From: Nocardioides acrostichi
Lineage (GTDB): Bacteria > Actinomycetota > Actinomycetes > Propionibacteriales > Nocardioidaceae
Reading direction: 5' to 3'
DNA: 64,000 nt
NCBI RefSeq assembly: GCF_015319165.1
Contig: NZ_JADIVZ010000010.1
Location: 62,001 to 126,000, forward strand
Under the pieces are notes generated by a model that saw nothing but the letters and a program-made list of their open reading frames with translations, ran no database searches and was not told where the DNA came from. This document shows positions 16,632 through 25,338 of this stretch, in pieces. Each line of letters starts with the position of its first letter. The first letter of the stretch is position 1. The translations under genes were made by a program, and so were the position numbers.

Positions 16632-19600
16632 TCAGCGCAGCCGGCCGACGTACGCGGCCGCGCGCCGGACGTCGGCGAGGCGAGCCTCCCAGGTGATCGC
16701 GAGCGCGCCGAGCACGAGCCCGGCGGAGACGAACGGGATCCACTGCGGACCGGCGCCCAGCCACGGTGCGCTCTCGCGGAGCACGACGGCACCGCCGACC
16801 AGGGCGCCGACCACCAGTGGCTGCGACCAGCGCTTCTGGACGCCGAGCACCACCATCGCGAACGTGGCCGCGCCGAGCAGCAGGGCGCGCAGCGAGAGCG
16901 GATCGGTCCAGGTCAGCAGCAGCGAGGGCACGGTGGCGAGCACCAGCCCGGCGCTGAGGGCCCGGCGGGTGGAGAGCGCCGCGTCCTGGCGCATCTTGAG
17001 CACGCCGAAGACCAGCAGCGCCACTGCAGCCGGCAGTGTGTAGGCCTCGGGCGTGGTGATGTCGGCGTCGACCAGGCGCAGCCAGGTCGAGCCGGTGAGC
17101 ATCGCCGATGCGACCCAGCCGAGAACGTGGCGCTCCACGTGCGCCAGGGCATGCGCCGAGAGCGCAGCACCGGCCACGGCCAGGTAGACGCTGGCGACGA
17201 GGTTGGCCTCGCCGCCGAGGTCGAGTGCCGAGGTGATCGAGTAGAACGCGGCCACGGCGGACGACGCGCCCACGGCCAGCTCCAGCGAGAGCCGGGTGCC
17301 GCCGCGCGTCGCGCCGACGCCGACCACGACCGCCGCGAGCACCAGCACCGGCAGCGCCGCCCACCGGGCGGGGAGCCCGGCCTGCGCGAACCAGGCCAGG
17401 GTCGTCGCGGTGACCAACGCGGCGCCCGCGGCCCCGGCGACCTCGGTCGCGAGGGTGACGGCGCGTTCGCCCACGAGCGCGGCGCCCACGGCGCCGGCCG
17501 TCAGCGCCGAGAGCGTCAGCGTGAGCAGCAACTGGTCGGCACTGGCACCCACCAGGGCGACGGCGGCGAGCACGCCGCTGCCGATCAACAGCGCGGCTCC
17601 CGTGGTGCGACGCACCGCGAGCACGGTCAGCGCGACGGCGGTCGTCGCGAGCACGGCCACGACCAGCGCACGGGGGAGCCCGACGCCGGCCAGGGCGACG
17701 CCATCGAGCACTGCGACGGTCGGCACGGCGATGGACCGGGCTCGACCGGCGAGGCCGGAGACGCCGTGCCGCAGGTGGTCGCCCGGCAGGCACGCGGCAG
17801 CCACGGCGAGCGCCGCGAGCGGCAGCGCCCCGAACTCCTCGGGGGTCGCCACGGCAAGGCGGTCGCCCAGCCCCGAGCCGAAGGTCTCGACCGCCAGCAG
17901 GTCGACCAGGAAGCGGGTGAGCGTGAGCGCCGGCACCATCGCGGCGATCGACAGGGAGGCCCACGTCGCGAGTCGGCGTCCCGCCCAGCCGGCGGCGGTG
18001 GCGACACCGACGCCGAGGGTGGCCAGCGTGAGCAGCGACTGGTCGGCACTGGCCAGGGCGAGCACCCCGACGACGGACGACGCGAGCAGCGCGAGGCTGG
18101 CGCCCAGCGCGATGGCACCACGGCGCCGCTCGCCGTCGCGCCGGCGAGCGATCCTCGCCGTCGCCACGCCGATGAGCACGGCGGCGGCCAAGGTGACGGC
18201 GACGAACGCGGGCAGGGGATGCAGGGGCGCGGGAGCAGGGGAGTCCGGAGTCGCGAGCAGCGCGGCACTCGCCCAGGTCGTGAGCGGGACGACGGTGAGG
18301 CCCGCGAGGAGCCCGGGGCGCCCGGCACCGATGCGACCGCGTAGCAGCGGCACGACGACGACCAGCAGCGCGGCGCAGCTCGCGAGCAGGGTCGCCGGGA
18401 GCGAGGTGACACCGATGCCGAGTGCTGCGGCCGAGGCGGCCACGGATGCCGCGGTGCGCAGGTCGGCGGCTGGGGTGCCGCGGCTCTGGAGGGCCAGCGC
18501 GCCGAGGGCGACCACGGCCCACACGGTTGAGGCCAGGAGCAACGGTGCGCCCAGGAGCAGCGCCCATGCGGTGAGCGGCAGCACGATGACGGCGGCCGCC
18601 GTGACCAGCCAGCCGCGGCGGCGCGGCAGCACGAGCAGCCAGCCGACGGCGAGCGCGACCGGCACGCCGACGAGCAGCAGGGTCAGGTCGGTGGCTGTGA
18701 GGCCGTCGAAGCGGCGGTCGTCGGCAGGCAGGGTGGTGATCCTGGTCGTCGACCACCACGTGGTCCACGAGAGGGTCAGCGCGGCCGTGCCGGCGGTGAG
18801 CAGCACCATCGGCAGGGCGACGACCACGCTCCAGCAGGCGAGCGCGGCGCGGCCGCCGGCGGTCACCAGGACGCGGCCGCCGGCGACGCGCAGCAGCCCG
18901 CCGGTGACGATCACGGTCGCGCCGAGGGCGGCTGCGAAGGTCGCGACGGAGTGGGCGAGCAGCGGTCCGGTGATCGTCGGGACGACGCTCACGCCGACGA
19001 CGCCGGCGGCCACGACCCGCAGCGCGCGGGGCTGACGGGGCGTCGCGGCGATCACGGTGGCGGCGACCGCCACACCGAGTCCCCAGAGTCCACCGCGGGC
19101 GGCCCAGCCGGTCCACGACGGCTGCTGCGCGAGCTCGTAGGCGGCGCACGCCGGCACGCCGAGTCCGGCCCAGGTCGTGGCGAGGAGCCAGATGGTCTGC
19201 GTGACGACGAGGCGTCGTCCGGCCACGAGGCTCGACAGTGCGGCGAGCGCCACGCACGAGAGGGCCGTGGTCGTCACCTGCCCGGCGTAGGTGTCGAGGC
19301 CGGCGACGACGCTCACCGCCAGGGCCGAGAGGCCGGCGCCCGTGCTCACCTGGTGGGTGACGAGGACGTCGCCGGTGTGACGCAGGATCTGCGCGGCGCC
19401 GAGGACGAGTCCGCTCGCGGCCAGAGCGCTGGAGACGACCGCACCCACGCCGGCGGCGTCGAGGCTGCCGAGCCACCCGGCCGAGACGGCACCGAGGGCG
19501 TCGAAGCAGGCCAGGCCGCTGGTCACCGCGGCGAGCGCCTCGGCCGCGCCGCGCAGCCCGCGGCGTCCGGTGAAGTGCGAGCCCCAGCCTGCGGCAGCGG

Positions 19601-20087
19601 TGGCGGCCAGCAGGATGGTCGTCTGACCGCCGACCCCGAGGTGGGTCCAGGTGACCGCCATGAACACGGCCGCACCGACCAGCAGCGAGGCGGCGGCCAG
19701 CACGAAGAGGATGCGCGGCACGGTGAGCCCGCTCAGGCCGGGACGTTCCCGAGGTGTCACGGGCGTCGGCGTCGCCGTGGGGTAGACCGGCAGCGGCGCG
19801 GGTGCAGGAGCCGCGACCGGTGCCGGGGCGGCGGTGGGCGCCGGGTCGCCCGCTGCCCGCGCGCGGGCGAGGTCGTCGCGCCGGGTGCGCTCCTCGCGCA
19901 GCAGCCCCAGGTGCCGGTCGGCCTCGGTGAGGGCGGCGAACAGGTCGACCGCCGCGGGCGGGTCGAGCGGCAGCCGGCACCGGCGGCAGGTGGTGGCTCC
20001 CTCGAGCAGGGAGTCGCACTCGGGGCACCGGGTCGGATCGGCGAGCAAGCGTGGCACGGCTGGTCCTTCGTCGTCGGTCTCGCTCAC
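16632..20087 (-). CDS. large zinc-ribbon polytopic membrane protein
   Basis: 1151-residue protein with an N-terminal zinc ribbon (C21-x2-C24 and C34-x2-C37), a charged helix near 55-75, and an Ala/Pro-rich linker to about residue 115. More than twenty-five hydrophobic segments then run to the C-terminus, with repeated LLVGA, AALALL and TW-type motifs. The function is unknown to me. Similar giant membrane proteins with an N-terminal ribbon occur singly in actinobacterial genomes. The almost pure Ala/Val/Leu/Gly composition produces long spurious reading frames on the other strand and in a second frame of the same strand. It starts at ATG 20087, in front of a gene-free gap. Confidence 0.75.
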   Translation of the reverse strand: MSETDDEGPAVPRLLADPTRCPECDSLLEGATTCRRCRLPLDPPAAVDLFAALTEADRHLGLLREERTRRDDLARARAAGDPAPTAAPAPVAAPAPAPLPVYPTATPTPVTPRERPGLSGLTVPRILFVLAAASLLVGAAVFMAVTWTHLGVGGQTTILLAATAAAGWGSHFTGRRGLRGAAEALAAVTSGLACFDALGAVSAGWLGSLDAAGVGAVVSSALAASGLVLGAAQILRHTGDVLVTHQVSTGAGLSALAVSVVAGLDTYAGQVTTTALSCVALAALSSLVAGRRLVVTQTIWLLATTWAGLGVPACAAYELAQQPSWTGWAARGGLWGLGVAVAATVIAATPRQPRALRVVAAGVVGVSVVPTITGPLLAHSVATFAAALGATVIVTGGLLRVAGGRVLVTAGGRAALACWSVVVALPMVLLTAGTAALTLSWTTWWSTTRITTLPADDRRFDGLTATDLTLLLVGVPVALAVGWLLVLPRRRGWLVTAAAVIVLPLTAWALLLGAPLLLASTVWAVVALGALALQSRGTPAADLRTAASVAASAAALGIGVTSLPATLLASCAALLVVVVPLLRGRIGAGRPGLLAGLTVVPLTTWASAALLATPDSPAPAPLHPLPAFVAVTLAAAVLIGVATARIARRRDGERRRGAIALGASLALLASSVVGVLALASADQSLLTLATLGVGVATAAGWAGRRLATWASLSIAAMVPALTLTRFLVDLLAVETFGSGLGDRLAVATPEEFGALPLAALAVAAACLPGDHLRHGVSGLAGRARSIAVPTVAVLDGVALAGVGLPRALVVAVLATTAVALTVLAVRRTTGAALLIGSGVLAAVALVGASADQLLLTLTLSALTAGAVGAALVGERAVTLATEVAGAAGAALVTATTLAWFAQAGLPARWAALPVLVLAAVVVGVGATRGGTRLSLELAVGASSAVAAFYSITSALDLGGEANLVASVYLAVAGAALSAHALAHVERHVLGWVASAMLTGSTWLRLVDADITTPEAYTLPAAVALLVFGVLKMRQDAALSTRRALSAGLVLATVPSLLLTWTDPLSLRALLLGAATFAMVVLGVQKRWSQPLVVGALVGGAVVLRESAPWLGAGPQWIPFVSAGLVLGALAITWEARLADVRRAAAYVGRLR

Positions 20088-20411
20088 CCGGCTGGGCAGC
20101 GTGCTGCCCAGCGTCCTACCCCCTTTGCCGCTCGGTCATGAGTACCGACACTCACCATCACCCGCGAGGGGTCGCGAATCGTCCCGCGAGGGGTCGCGAA
20201 TCGTCCCTCGAGGGGTCGGGGACGGCGGCTGCCGAAGCACGTCGCCCACCCGACCACCATCCGGCGCGCCGGCAAGGGAGATTCGCACGCACCAGGCGCG
20301 CGGGAATCTCCCTCGTCGCCCTCGGACGACGCCGCTCGCTGCCGGTTTCGCCGCATCCGGTCGTCGTCCCTATACTTCCTCGGGTTGCCCGGACGACGTC
20401 CGAAGCAGCAC
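20088..20411. other. 324-bp gene-free gap upstream of tRNA-Thr
   Basis: No gene is supported. The gap holds the 22-bp tandem repeat described separately and a hairpin of 9-bp arms (GGGAGATTC at 20276-20284, GAATCTCCC at 20304-20312). It also holds a possible tRNA promoter, with TATACT at 20371-20376 and a weak TTCGCC 18 bp upstream. Confidence 0.6.
20161..20220. repeat. 22-bp tandem repeat, about 2.7 copies
   Basis: The unit CCCGCGAGGGGTCGCGAATC+GT occupies 20161-20182 and is repeated exactly at 20183-20204. A third, partial copy at 20205-20220 has two visible changes (CCCTCGAGGGGTCGGG). Each unit contains the small dyad TCGCGA. It may be a regulator-binding array or simple slippage. Confidence 0.85.
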
Positions 20412-20484
20412 GCCGCCTTAGCTCAGTCGGTAGAGCGAGTCACTCGTAATGACTAGGTCGTCGGTTCGATTCCGACAGGCGGCT
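20412..20484 (+). tRNA. tRNA-Thr (anticodon CGT)
   Basis: A complete cloverleaf can be drawn: acceptor GCCGCCT/AGGCGGC, D-arm GCTC/GAGC, anticodon stem AGTCA/TGACT around loop CTCGTAA (anticodon CGT, reading ACG), T-arm GTCGG/CCGAC with TTCGATT, and discriminator T. The CCA end is not encoded. The 3' end borders the atypical region at 20485-21480. Confidence 0.95.
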
Positions 20485-20495
20485 CCCCGTTCTTC
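20473..20495 (+). repeat. att-like repeat, copy 1 (tRNA 3' end)
   Basis: The 23 bases spanning the tRNA-Thr 3' end (CGACAGGCGG onward) match 21456-21478 at 19 of 23 positions in the same orientation, and all four differences are transitions. This is the expected placement of an attL-type core left by integration into the tRNA gene. Confidence 0.4.
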
Positions 20496-20561
20496 CATCT
20501 CGTGTGATCCGCGAGTTCGGTGACGAGCCCGGCGCATTCGACAGTTCTGGCGGAGCGTGGG

Positions 20562-21080
20562 CTAGTAGGTGACCGGATCCTCGATGATGTTGTAGAGATC
20601 CTGCGCCACCCGGTACATGCGCCCGCCGCGTCCGATGGCGCCGACCTCGCGCAGCCAGCCACGCTTTGCTGCGTCCTTGATCAGGTTTCGTGCCCCCTGG
20701 TTGGTGATGCCAACGGTGGTGCGATGGAGGTTCAGGATCAGGCGCTGCGTTATCGGAAGAGACTTGACCAGTTCCTACCCCTGCAGCGTCGCCTGGATGT
20801 AGCGCTCCACCTCAGCCACGTCCTCATTCGGCGAAGGAGTGCCGCTGGCCTCTGCTTGGAGAGCGTCTGAGAGGGATGCCTGCGTGCCCTCGATGCGCGA
20901 GCTCGCGACTGCCTCACGTCTGAGGTAGGGGCCGAGGAGAAGCTGAGGGTCGCGGACGAGAGCGCCGAGACCCGAGAGGCGCCCGAGACTGGCATCTGCT
21001 TCGGACAAGGCCTTGATGGTCGCGGTCGTCAGGTCGAGCGAGCGCGGTAGGGCGGCTGGTTTGAGGACCAGAACGCCCAC
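20562..21080 (-). pseudogene. Fic-family protein remnant with the catalytic core deleted
   Basis: Reading down from 21080, about 100 residues match the N-terminal Fic domain, including LLGPYLRREAVASSRIEGT, which holds the inhibitory (S/T)xxxEG helix. The frame then meets TAG at 20775-20777. In the same frame it resumes as ELVKSLPITQRLILNLH and ends at 20562 with the C-terminal winged helix (ITNQGARNLIKDAAKRGW, RMYRVAQDLYNIIEDP). The whole central core with HPFxDGNGR, roughly 200 residues in intact relatives, is missing. It therefore cannot AMPylate targets. The lower GC and the position beside a tRNA point to horizontally acquired DNA in decay. Confidence 0.75.
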
Positions 21081-21476
21081 TTGTTGCCGGGCTCGCGACT
21101 GGCTTCGCCGAACTGCGGTGCCGCGAACCTTGGGGGGTCCACCCGCGTCACGCTACAACCGAAAGACGTTTGAGTTGGAAGTTCGGTGTTCGGGATCCCA
21201 CGCGACTTGGATGTTCGTCCCTTAGATCCAACTGAAGAGGGGGTCGACTTGGAATGGCGTTCGTGACCCCCATCTTGGTTGGACTCGTTTCAGGACACTC
21301 CAAAGAAGCCGGCGAGTCAGTAGGAAGTTGGTTCGGGCTCTTGGCCCAACTGGGCGGAGAATCTACCCGTTGGTGCGGCAGCCCCAGGCTTTGCTCATGT
21401 GGATACTGCTCGGGCTGTCCGTAGTCACTGAGTAGTCGTTCCCTGAATCGCTTCCCGACGGGCGGTTTCCCGCTCT
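21081..21476. other. gene-free, lower-GC remnant DNA
   Basis: About 400 bp with no supported gene in any frame. Base composition is visibly less GC-rich than the surroundings. Short scattered direct repeats such as GACTTGGA are present. Together with the Fic remnant it forms the interior of the presumed tRNA-linked scar, and it ends at the second att-like copy next to the MFS gene. Confidence 0.6.
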
Positions 21477-21478
21477 TC
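21456..21478 (+). repeat. att-like repeat, copy 2 (degraded)
   Basis: CGACGGGCGGTTTCCCGCTC+TTC, a direct repeat of the tRNA-Thr 3' end (19/23 identities). It sits exactly where the anomalous DNA gives way to the MFS gene, whose stop overlaps it by two bases. A candidate attR of an old integration. Confidence 0.35.
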
Positions 21479-22985
21479 ACCCCTCGTGGTGCCCCTCTGC
21501 GGCACCCGCGAGCGTCAGCCGGGCCCGCCCGACCAGCACCGCGCTGAGCACGAGCAGGACGACGCCGACGAGCGTGGCGGCGTGCAGGCCGTCGACGAAG
21601 GCCGCGCGGGCGGCGTCGGCGAGCGCCTGGTCGTGGGTCGAGAGCAGCGTGGCGGAGAGGGTGTCGCCGAAGCCGCGCCCGTCGTCGCGGCTGCGGAAGA
21701 CGGCGACGGCCAGCGAGCCGAGCACGGCGAGGCCGAGCGCGCTGCCGAGCTCGAAGCAGGTCTCGCTGACGCCCGCGGCGGCGCCGGACCGCTCGGCCGG
21801 CACCGACCCCACGGCGACCTCGGAGACGACGCTGAACATGACGCCGTACCCGACGCCCGCGATCGACGTACCGACCATGTAAAGCACGAGTCCGTGTGTC
21901 ACACCGAGCCCGAGCAGGACGCCGTTGCCCGCGGCCGCCGCGAGCAGCGCGACGACGAACGCGCGGCCGACCCCGAGGTGGGCCACGACGCGTGAGGCGC
22001 CCATCGACGCGACCGCCACCGTGACGGCGACGGGCAGGCCGGCCAGGGCGGCGGCGAGGACGTCCTGGCCGAGCACCGACTGAAGGTAGATGCCCGTGAG
22101 GTAGAACATCGCGGCCAGGCTGACCATGCCGAGCAGGGCGACGAGGATCGCGGCGGTGAACGCGCGGTTGGCGAAGAGACCGAGGTCGAGGAGCGGGAAC
22201 AGGGTGCGCCGTTCGTAGGCCACGAACGCGGCGAGCATCGTCAGACCGAACAGCCCGACGGCCATGGCGGAGAGGTCGGCGCCCTCGGTGGCGAGGTGCT
22301 TGATTGCGTACACGCTCGGCAGGATCGCGAGCATCGACAGCACGATGCCGACCAGGTCGAAGGGGTCGCTGCCGCCGGTGCGGAACTCGGGCACCCAGCG
22401 GGGAGCGGCCACCAGCAGGACCGCCAGCACCGGCACGTTGATGAGGAACACCGAGCCCCACCAGAAGTGGTGCAGCAGTACCCCGCCGATGACCGGGCCG
22501 AGCGCCGAGCCGCCCGCGAAGGCCGCCGTCCACACGCCGATGGCTCGACCGCGCTGGGCGGGGTCGGGGAAGAGGTTGGTGAGCAGCGAGAGGCTCGAGG
22601 GCATCAGCGTCGCGCCGCCGACGCCCATCGCCGCCCGGGCCGCGATGAGCACCTCGGGGGACGGCGCGAACGCCGCCACGACCGAGGCGAGCCCGAACAG
22701 CGTGGCACCGGCGAGTAGCAGGCGGCGTCGTCCGATGCGGTCGCCGAGGTTGCCCATCGTGATGAGCAGGCCGGCGATGAGGAAGCCGTAGACGTCGAGG
22801 ATCCACAGCTGCTCGGCCGCGCTGGGCCGCAGCGCGGCGGTGAGGCGCGGCGTGGCCAGGAACAGCACCGAGGCGTCCATCGACACCAGGAACACCGGCA
22901 GGGTCAGCACCCCGACGCCGAGCCACGGCGCGCGGGAGGTCGGGGGAGGCGTACGACGCACCTCGAGCCTCTGGTCGATGGTCAT
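21477..22985 (-). CDS. MFS multidrug exporter, 14-TM DHA2 type
   Basis: 502-residue major facilitator of the QacA/EmrB/LfrA family. About 14 hydrophobic helices are visible. Motif A-like GNLGDRIGRRRLLL follows helix 2, motif C-like GGSALGPVIGG lies in helix 5, and D-A-S in helix 1 (VSMDASVLFLATP) is the conserved acidic membrane residue of this family. It should export cationic or amphipathic drugs using the proton gradient. The ATG at 22985 has GGAGG upstream. It is divergent from a TetR gene, with two matching operators in between, so it is probably repressed by that protein and induced by its own substrates. Confidence 0.9.
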   Translation of the reverse strand: MTIDQRLEVRRTPPPTSRAPWLGVGVLTLPVFLVSMDASVLFLATPRLTAALRPSAAEQLWILDVYGFLIAGLLITMGNLGDRIGRRRLLLAGATLFGLASVVAAFAPSPEVLIAARAAMGVGGATLMPSSLSLLTNLFPDPAQRGRAIGVWTAAFAGGSALGPVIGGVLLHHFWWGSVFLINVPVLAVLLVAAPRWVPEFRTGGSDPFDLVGIVLSMLAILPSVYAIKHLATEGADLSAMAVGLFGLTMLAAFVAYERRTLFPLLDLGLFANRAFTAAILVALLGMVSLAAMFYLTGIYLQSVLGQDVLAAALAGLPVAVTVAVASMGASRVVAHLGVGRAFVVALLAAAAGNGVLLGLGVTHGLVLYMVGTSIAGVGYGVMFSVVSEVAVGSVPAERSGAAAGVSETCFELGSALGLAVLGSLAVAVFRSRDDGRGFGDTLSATLLSTHDQALADAARAAFVDGLHAATLVGVVLLVLSAVLVGRARLTLAGAAEGHHEG

Positions 22986-23026
22986 GGTGGGTACTCCTCC
23001 CTCGTCATGGCTGCGGGTCGCGCAGG

Positions 23027-23045
23027 GTGCGTACGGCGTACGCAC
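23027..23045. promoter_or_regulatory. TetR operator 1 (MFS side)
   Basis: Perfect palindrome GTGCGTACG-G-CGTACGCAC (9-bp arms, one central base), 42 bp upstream of the MFS start. A second near-copy lies 36 bp away (centre to centre) on the regulator side. Confidence 0.75.
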
Positions 23046-23062
23046 GACCCGAGTAGAGCATC

Positions 23063-23081
23063 GTGAGTACGGTGTACGCAA
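23063..23081. promoter_or_regulatory. TetR operator 2 (regulator side)
   Basis: GTGAGTACGGTGTACGCAA matches operator 1 at 16 of 19 positions and keeps the GTACG-GTAC core. It lies 33 bp upstream of the TetR start, so it probably gives autoregulation. Confidence 0.65.
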
Positions 23082-23113
23082 TTCGGTATCGAGGCAGGAG
23101 GAGCGACGCGAGC

Positions 23114-23788
23114 ATGGCCGCCAAGAAGACCAGCCCCGGCCTGAGCCGGGAGGCGATCGTGGACGCCGCGATCGACCTCGCGGACGCCGACGGCATCGCC
23201 GCGCTCTCGATGCGTCGCCTCGCCGACGCCCTCGGCGTGGGCGCGATGTCGCTCTACCGGCACATCAGCGACAAGGACGCCCTGCTCGCCGCGATGTCCG
23301 ACGAGGTCGGGCAGCGCTTCCCCTACCCGCTCGACACCTCACCTGCCTGGCGCGAGCGGATCCGGATCGCCGTCGAGGTCGACTGGCAGATCTACCGTCG
23401 CCACCCCTGGATCGTGCTCGCCTATGCCTCGCCCCGGCTGGGCCTCGGCGAGATGGGCCTGGCCTGCCTGGACTGGCTGGTCGCGGGCCTGCTCGAGCTC
23501 ACCGACGACGTCGAGGTGGCCACCGAGATGGCGCTCACGGTGTGGGTGCAGATCCAGGGCGCGGCGCTGGCCGCCGTGAGCGAGGAGCTCATGCAGACCC
23601 GCTCCGACGCCGAGGACGCCGGCGGGCTGGCCGACCTGCTCGCCGGCATCCATCGCGTCACGCCGCCGTCCCATCTCGCGGCGCTCGCGGGTCGGGGCGG
23701 GGAGTCGGGGCTCACGGACCCGCTGACCATGCTGGAGCGCGGCGTCGAGCACCTCTGCCGCGGGTTCGAGGCGCGGCTCGGTCGCTAG
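23114..23788 (+). CDS. TetR-family repressor with TetR_C-type domain
   Basis: 224 residues. The N-terminal helix-turn-helix is clear (SREAIVDAAIDLADADGIAALSM, then RRLADALGVGAMSLYRHISDKDAL). The C-terminal part fits the larger TetR_C ligand domain (WRERIRIAVEVDWQIYRRHPWIVLAYASP) seen in drug-responsive TetR proteins. The ATG at 23114 follows CAGGAGGAG at a rather long spacing. The gene is divergent from the MFS exporter with two operators between them, so it likely represses both genes and releases on binding an exported compound. Confidence 0.88.
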   Translation: MAAKKTSPGLSREAIVDAAIDLADADGIAALSMRRLADALGVGAMSLYRHISDKDALLAAMSDEVGQRFPYPLDTSPAWRERIRIAVEVDWQIYRRHPWIVLAYASPRLGLGEMGLACLDWLVAGLLELTDDVEVATEMALTVWVQIQGAALAAVSEELMQTRSDAEDAGGLADLLAGIHRVTPPSHLAALAGRGGESGLTDPLTMLERGVEHLCRGFEARLGR

Positions 23789-23858
23789 CGCGTCAGCTCG
23801 CCAGCTCCGGGACGGTGGCGGGAGGCGTCGGGGCAGTCATCGGGCCATCGCCGCCTCA

Positions 23859-24134
23859 TCATCGGCCACGCCGGGCGGCCACCGCGGTCTCGACCACCTT
23901 GGCCCGCAACTCGGCGCGGTCGGCCGCTGAGCCGCCCGGCCACTCGACGCGCACGGTCGTCTGCCCGGTGGGGCCGTGCACCAGCCAGGTACCGCCCACC
24001 AGGTCGACGCCGATCATGTCGGCCCCGTTCGCGTGCGGGTGACCGTGCGCGCGGACGATCGCCAGGTTGTCGGCACCGTGGTCGTCGTTCATGTGGGCGA
24101 GGATGGCCGCGGCCGCGTTCGGGTCCAGCGTCAC
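23859..24134 (-). CDS. DUF2470-domain protein
   Basis: 91-residue protein from GTG 24134. The motif AAAILAHMNDDHGADNLAIVRAHG is the DUF2470 signature, otherwise found as the C-terminal domain of HugZ/PNPOx-like heme-binding proteins; here it stands alone. The His/Asp pair (MNDDH) is conserved. One base separates its start from the stop of the ROK regulator on the same strand, so the two are cotranscribed. No functional link to sugar uptake is obvious. Confidence 0.75.
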   Translation of the reverse strand: MTLDPNAAAAILAHMNDDHGADNLAIVRAHGHPHANGADMIGVDLVGGTWLVHGPTGQTTVRVEWPGGSAADRAELRAKVVETAVAARRGR

Positions 24135-24135
24135 G

Positions 24136-25338
24136 TCAGCCCTCGAGCGCGAGCAGGTCGGTCGACTCCGCGGCGAGGAGGAGGCCGCCGAGCAGGCTGG
24201 CGCGGCCACCGAGGCTGCTGGCCAGCACGGGGGTGCCGGCCACGGCGTCGATGGCGTGACGGCGCAGCCCGGTGCGGGCCGGCTCGAGCACGAGATCCCC
24301 GGCGCGGGCGAGGTCGCCGCCGATCACCAGCACGTCGGGATTGACCAGGGTGGCGATGCCGGCCAGGCCCCAGCCGAGGTGGAGCCCGGCGTCCTCGAAT
24401 GCGCGGCGAGCCGCCACGGAACCGGCACGGGCGGCCTCGACGATGTGGGCGATGTCGGCGTCGGGCAGCTGCTCGGCCATGAGGGCCCGCACGGCGGTGA
24501 CCGATGCGTAGGCCTCGAGGCAGCCGCGAGATCCGCAGCGGCACAGCGGCCCCTGCTCGTCCAAGGTGAGGTGGCCCAGCTCGCCGGCGCTACCCGTGGC
24601 GCCGCGCCAGATGTGCCCGTCGAGCACGATGCCAGCACCGACGCCCGAGGAGATCTTGACGACGACGCAGGACGACGAGCCGCTGGCTGCGCCCACGCGC
24701 TGCTCGGCCAGGGCGCCGAGATTCGCGTCGTTCTCGACCACCGCGGCCACGCCGAGGGCGGCCTCGCCGACCTCGCGGGCGTTGACCCCCTCCCAGCCGG
24801 GGAAGATCGCGGCGGAGCCCACCACGTCGTCGGTGATCGGTGCGGGCAGGCCGAGGGTCGCTCCGAGCAGCGGAGCGGGCGCCACGGACTCGAGGAGCTC
24901 GTCGAGCATGGTGCGCGCCTCGGCGAGGGCCTGCTGGTGGGGGTGGGCGGGCGGCATCGGACGCCGCGCCTCGGCGAGCGGGCGCCCGGCCGCATCGCCC
25001 ACGGCGACGGCCAGGTGGCTGTGGCCGAAGTCGACGGCGACGAGATGACCGGCTCCGGCGGCCAGGCGCACCGTGCTGCCGCGGCGGCCGCCGCCCGCGC
25101 TCACCTCGACCAGTCCGCTGCCGGCGAGATCCTTGACGATGCTGGAGACGGTGGCCGGCGCCAGGCCGGAGATCCTGGCCATCTCCGCCTGGGTGAAGCC
25201 GGTGTCGTCGGGGCCGGACGGCGCCCCGGGGGCGACGACGGGGTGCCGCTCGGAGCTCCCGCGCAGCAGATCGAGCACCCGGCGCCGGTTGGCAGCACGG
25301 AGGGCGGTCTGCCCATGCACCGGCTCGGTGAGACTCAT
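24136..25338 (-). CDS. ROK-family transcriptional regulator (XylR/NagC type)
   Basis: 400 residues. An N-terminal winged helix (FTQAEMARISGLAPATVSSIVKDL) is fused to a ROK sugar-kinase-like domain with the zinc-binding motif CRCGSRGCLEAYAS. The ATP-site DFGHSH motif is degenerate compared with true kinases. Such proteins repress sugar-uptake genes until a sugar binds. It is divergent from the ribose/xylose-type ABC operon, which is its probable target. The ATG at 25338 is preferred over an upstream in-frame extension. Confidence 0.88.
   Translation of the reverse strand: MSLTEPVHGQTALRAANRRRVLDLLRGSSERHPVVAPGAPSGPDDTGFTQAEMARISGLAPATVSSIVKDLAGSGLVEVSAGGGRRGSTVRLAAGAGHLVAVDFGHSHLAVAVGDAAGRPLAEARRPMPPAHPHQQALAEARTMLDELLESVAPAPLLGATLGLPAPITDDVVGSAAIFPGWEGVNAREVGEAALGVAAVVENDANLGALAEQRVGAASGSSSCVVVKISSGVGAGIVLDGHIWRGATGSAGELGHLTLDEQGPLCRCGSRGCLEAYASVTAVRALMAEQLPDADIAHIVEAARAGSVAARRAFEDAGLHLGWGLAGIATLVNPDVLVIGGDLARAGDLVLEPARTGLRRHAIDAVAGTPVLASSLGGRASLLGGLLLAAESTDLLALEG

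Noticed and set aside
16458..20141. Long plus-strand frames and a second minus-strand frame across the giant membrane gene
   Set aside because: They are Arg/Gly/Pro-rich frame shadows of the Ala/Leu/Val-rich gene; only the frame with the zinc ribbon and membrane segments makes a plausible protein.
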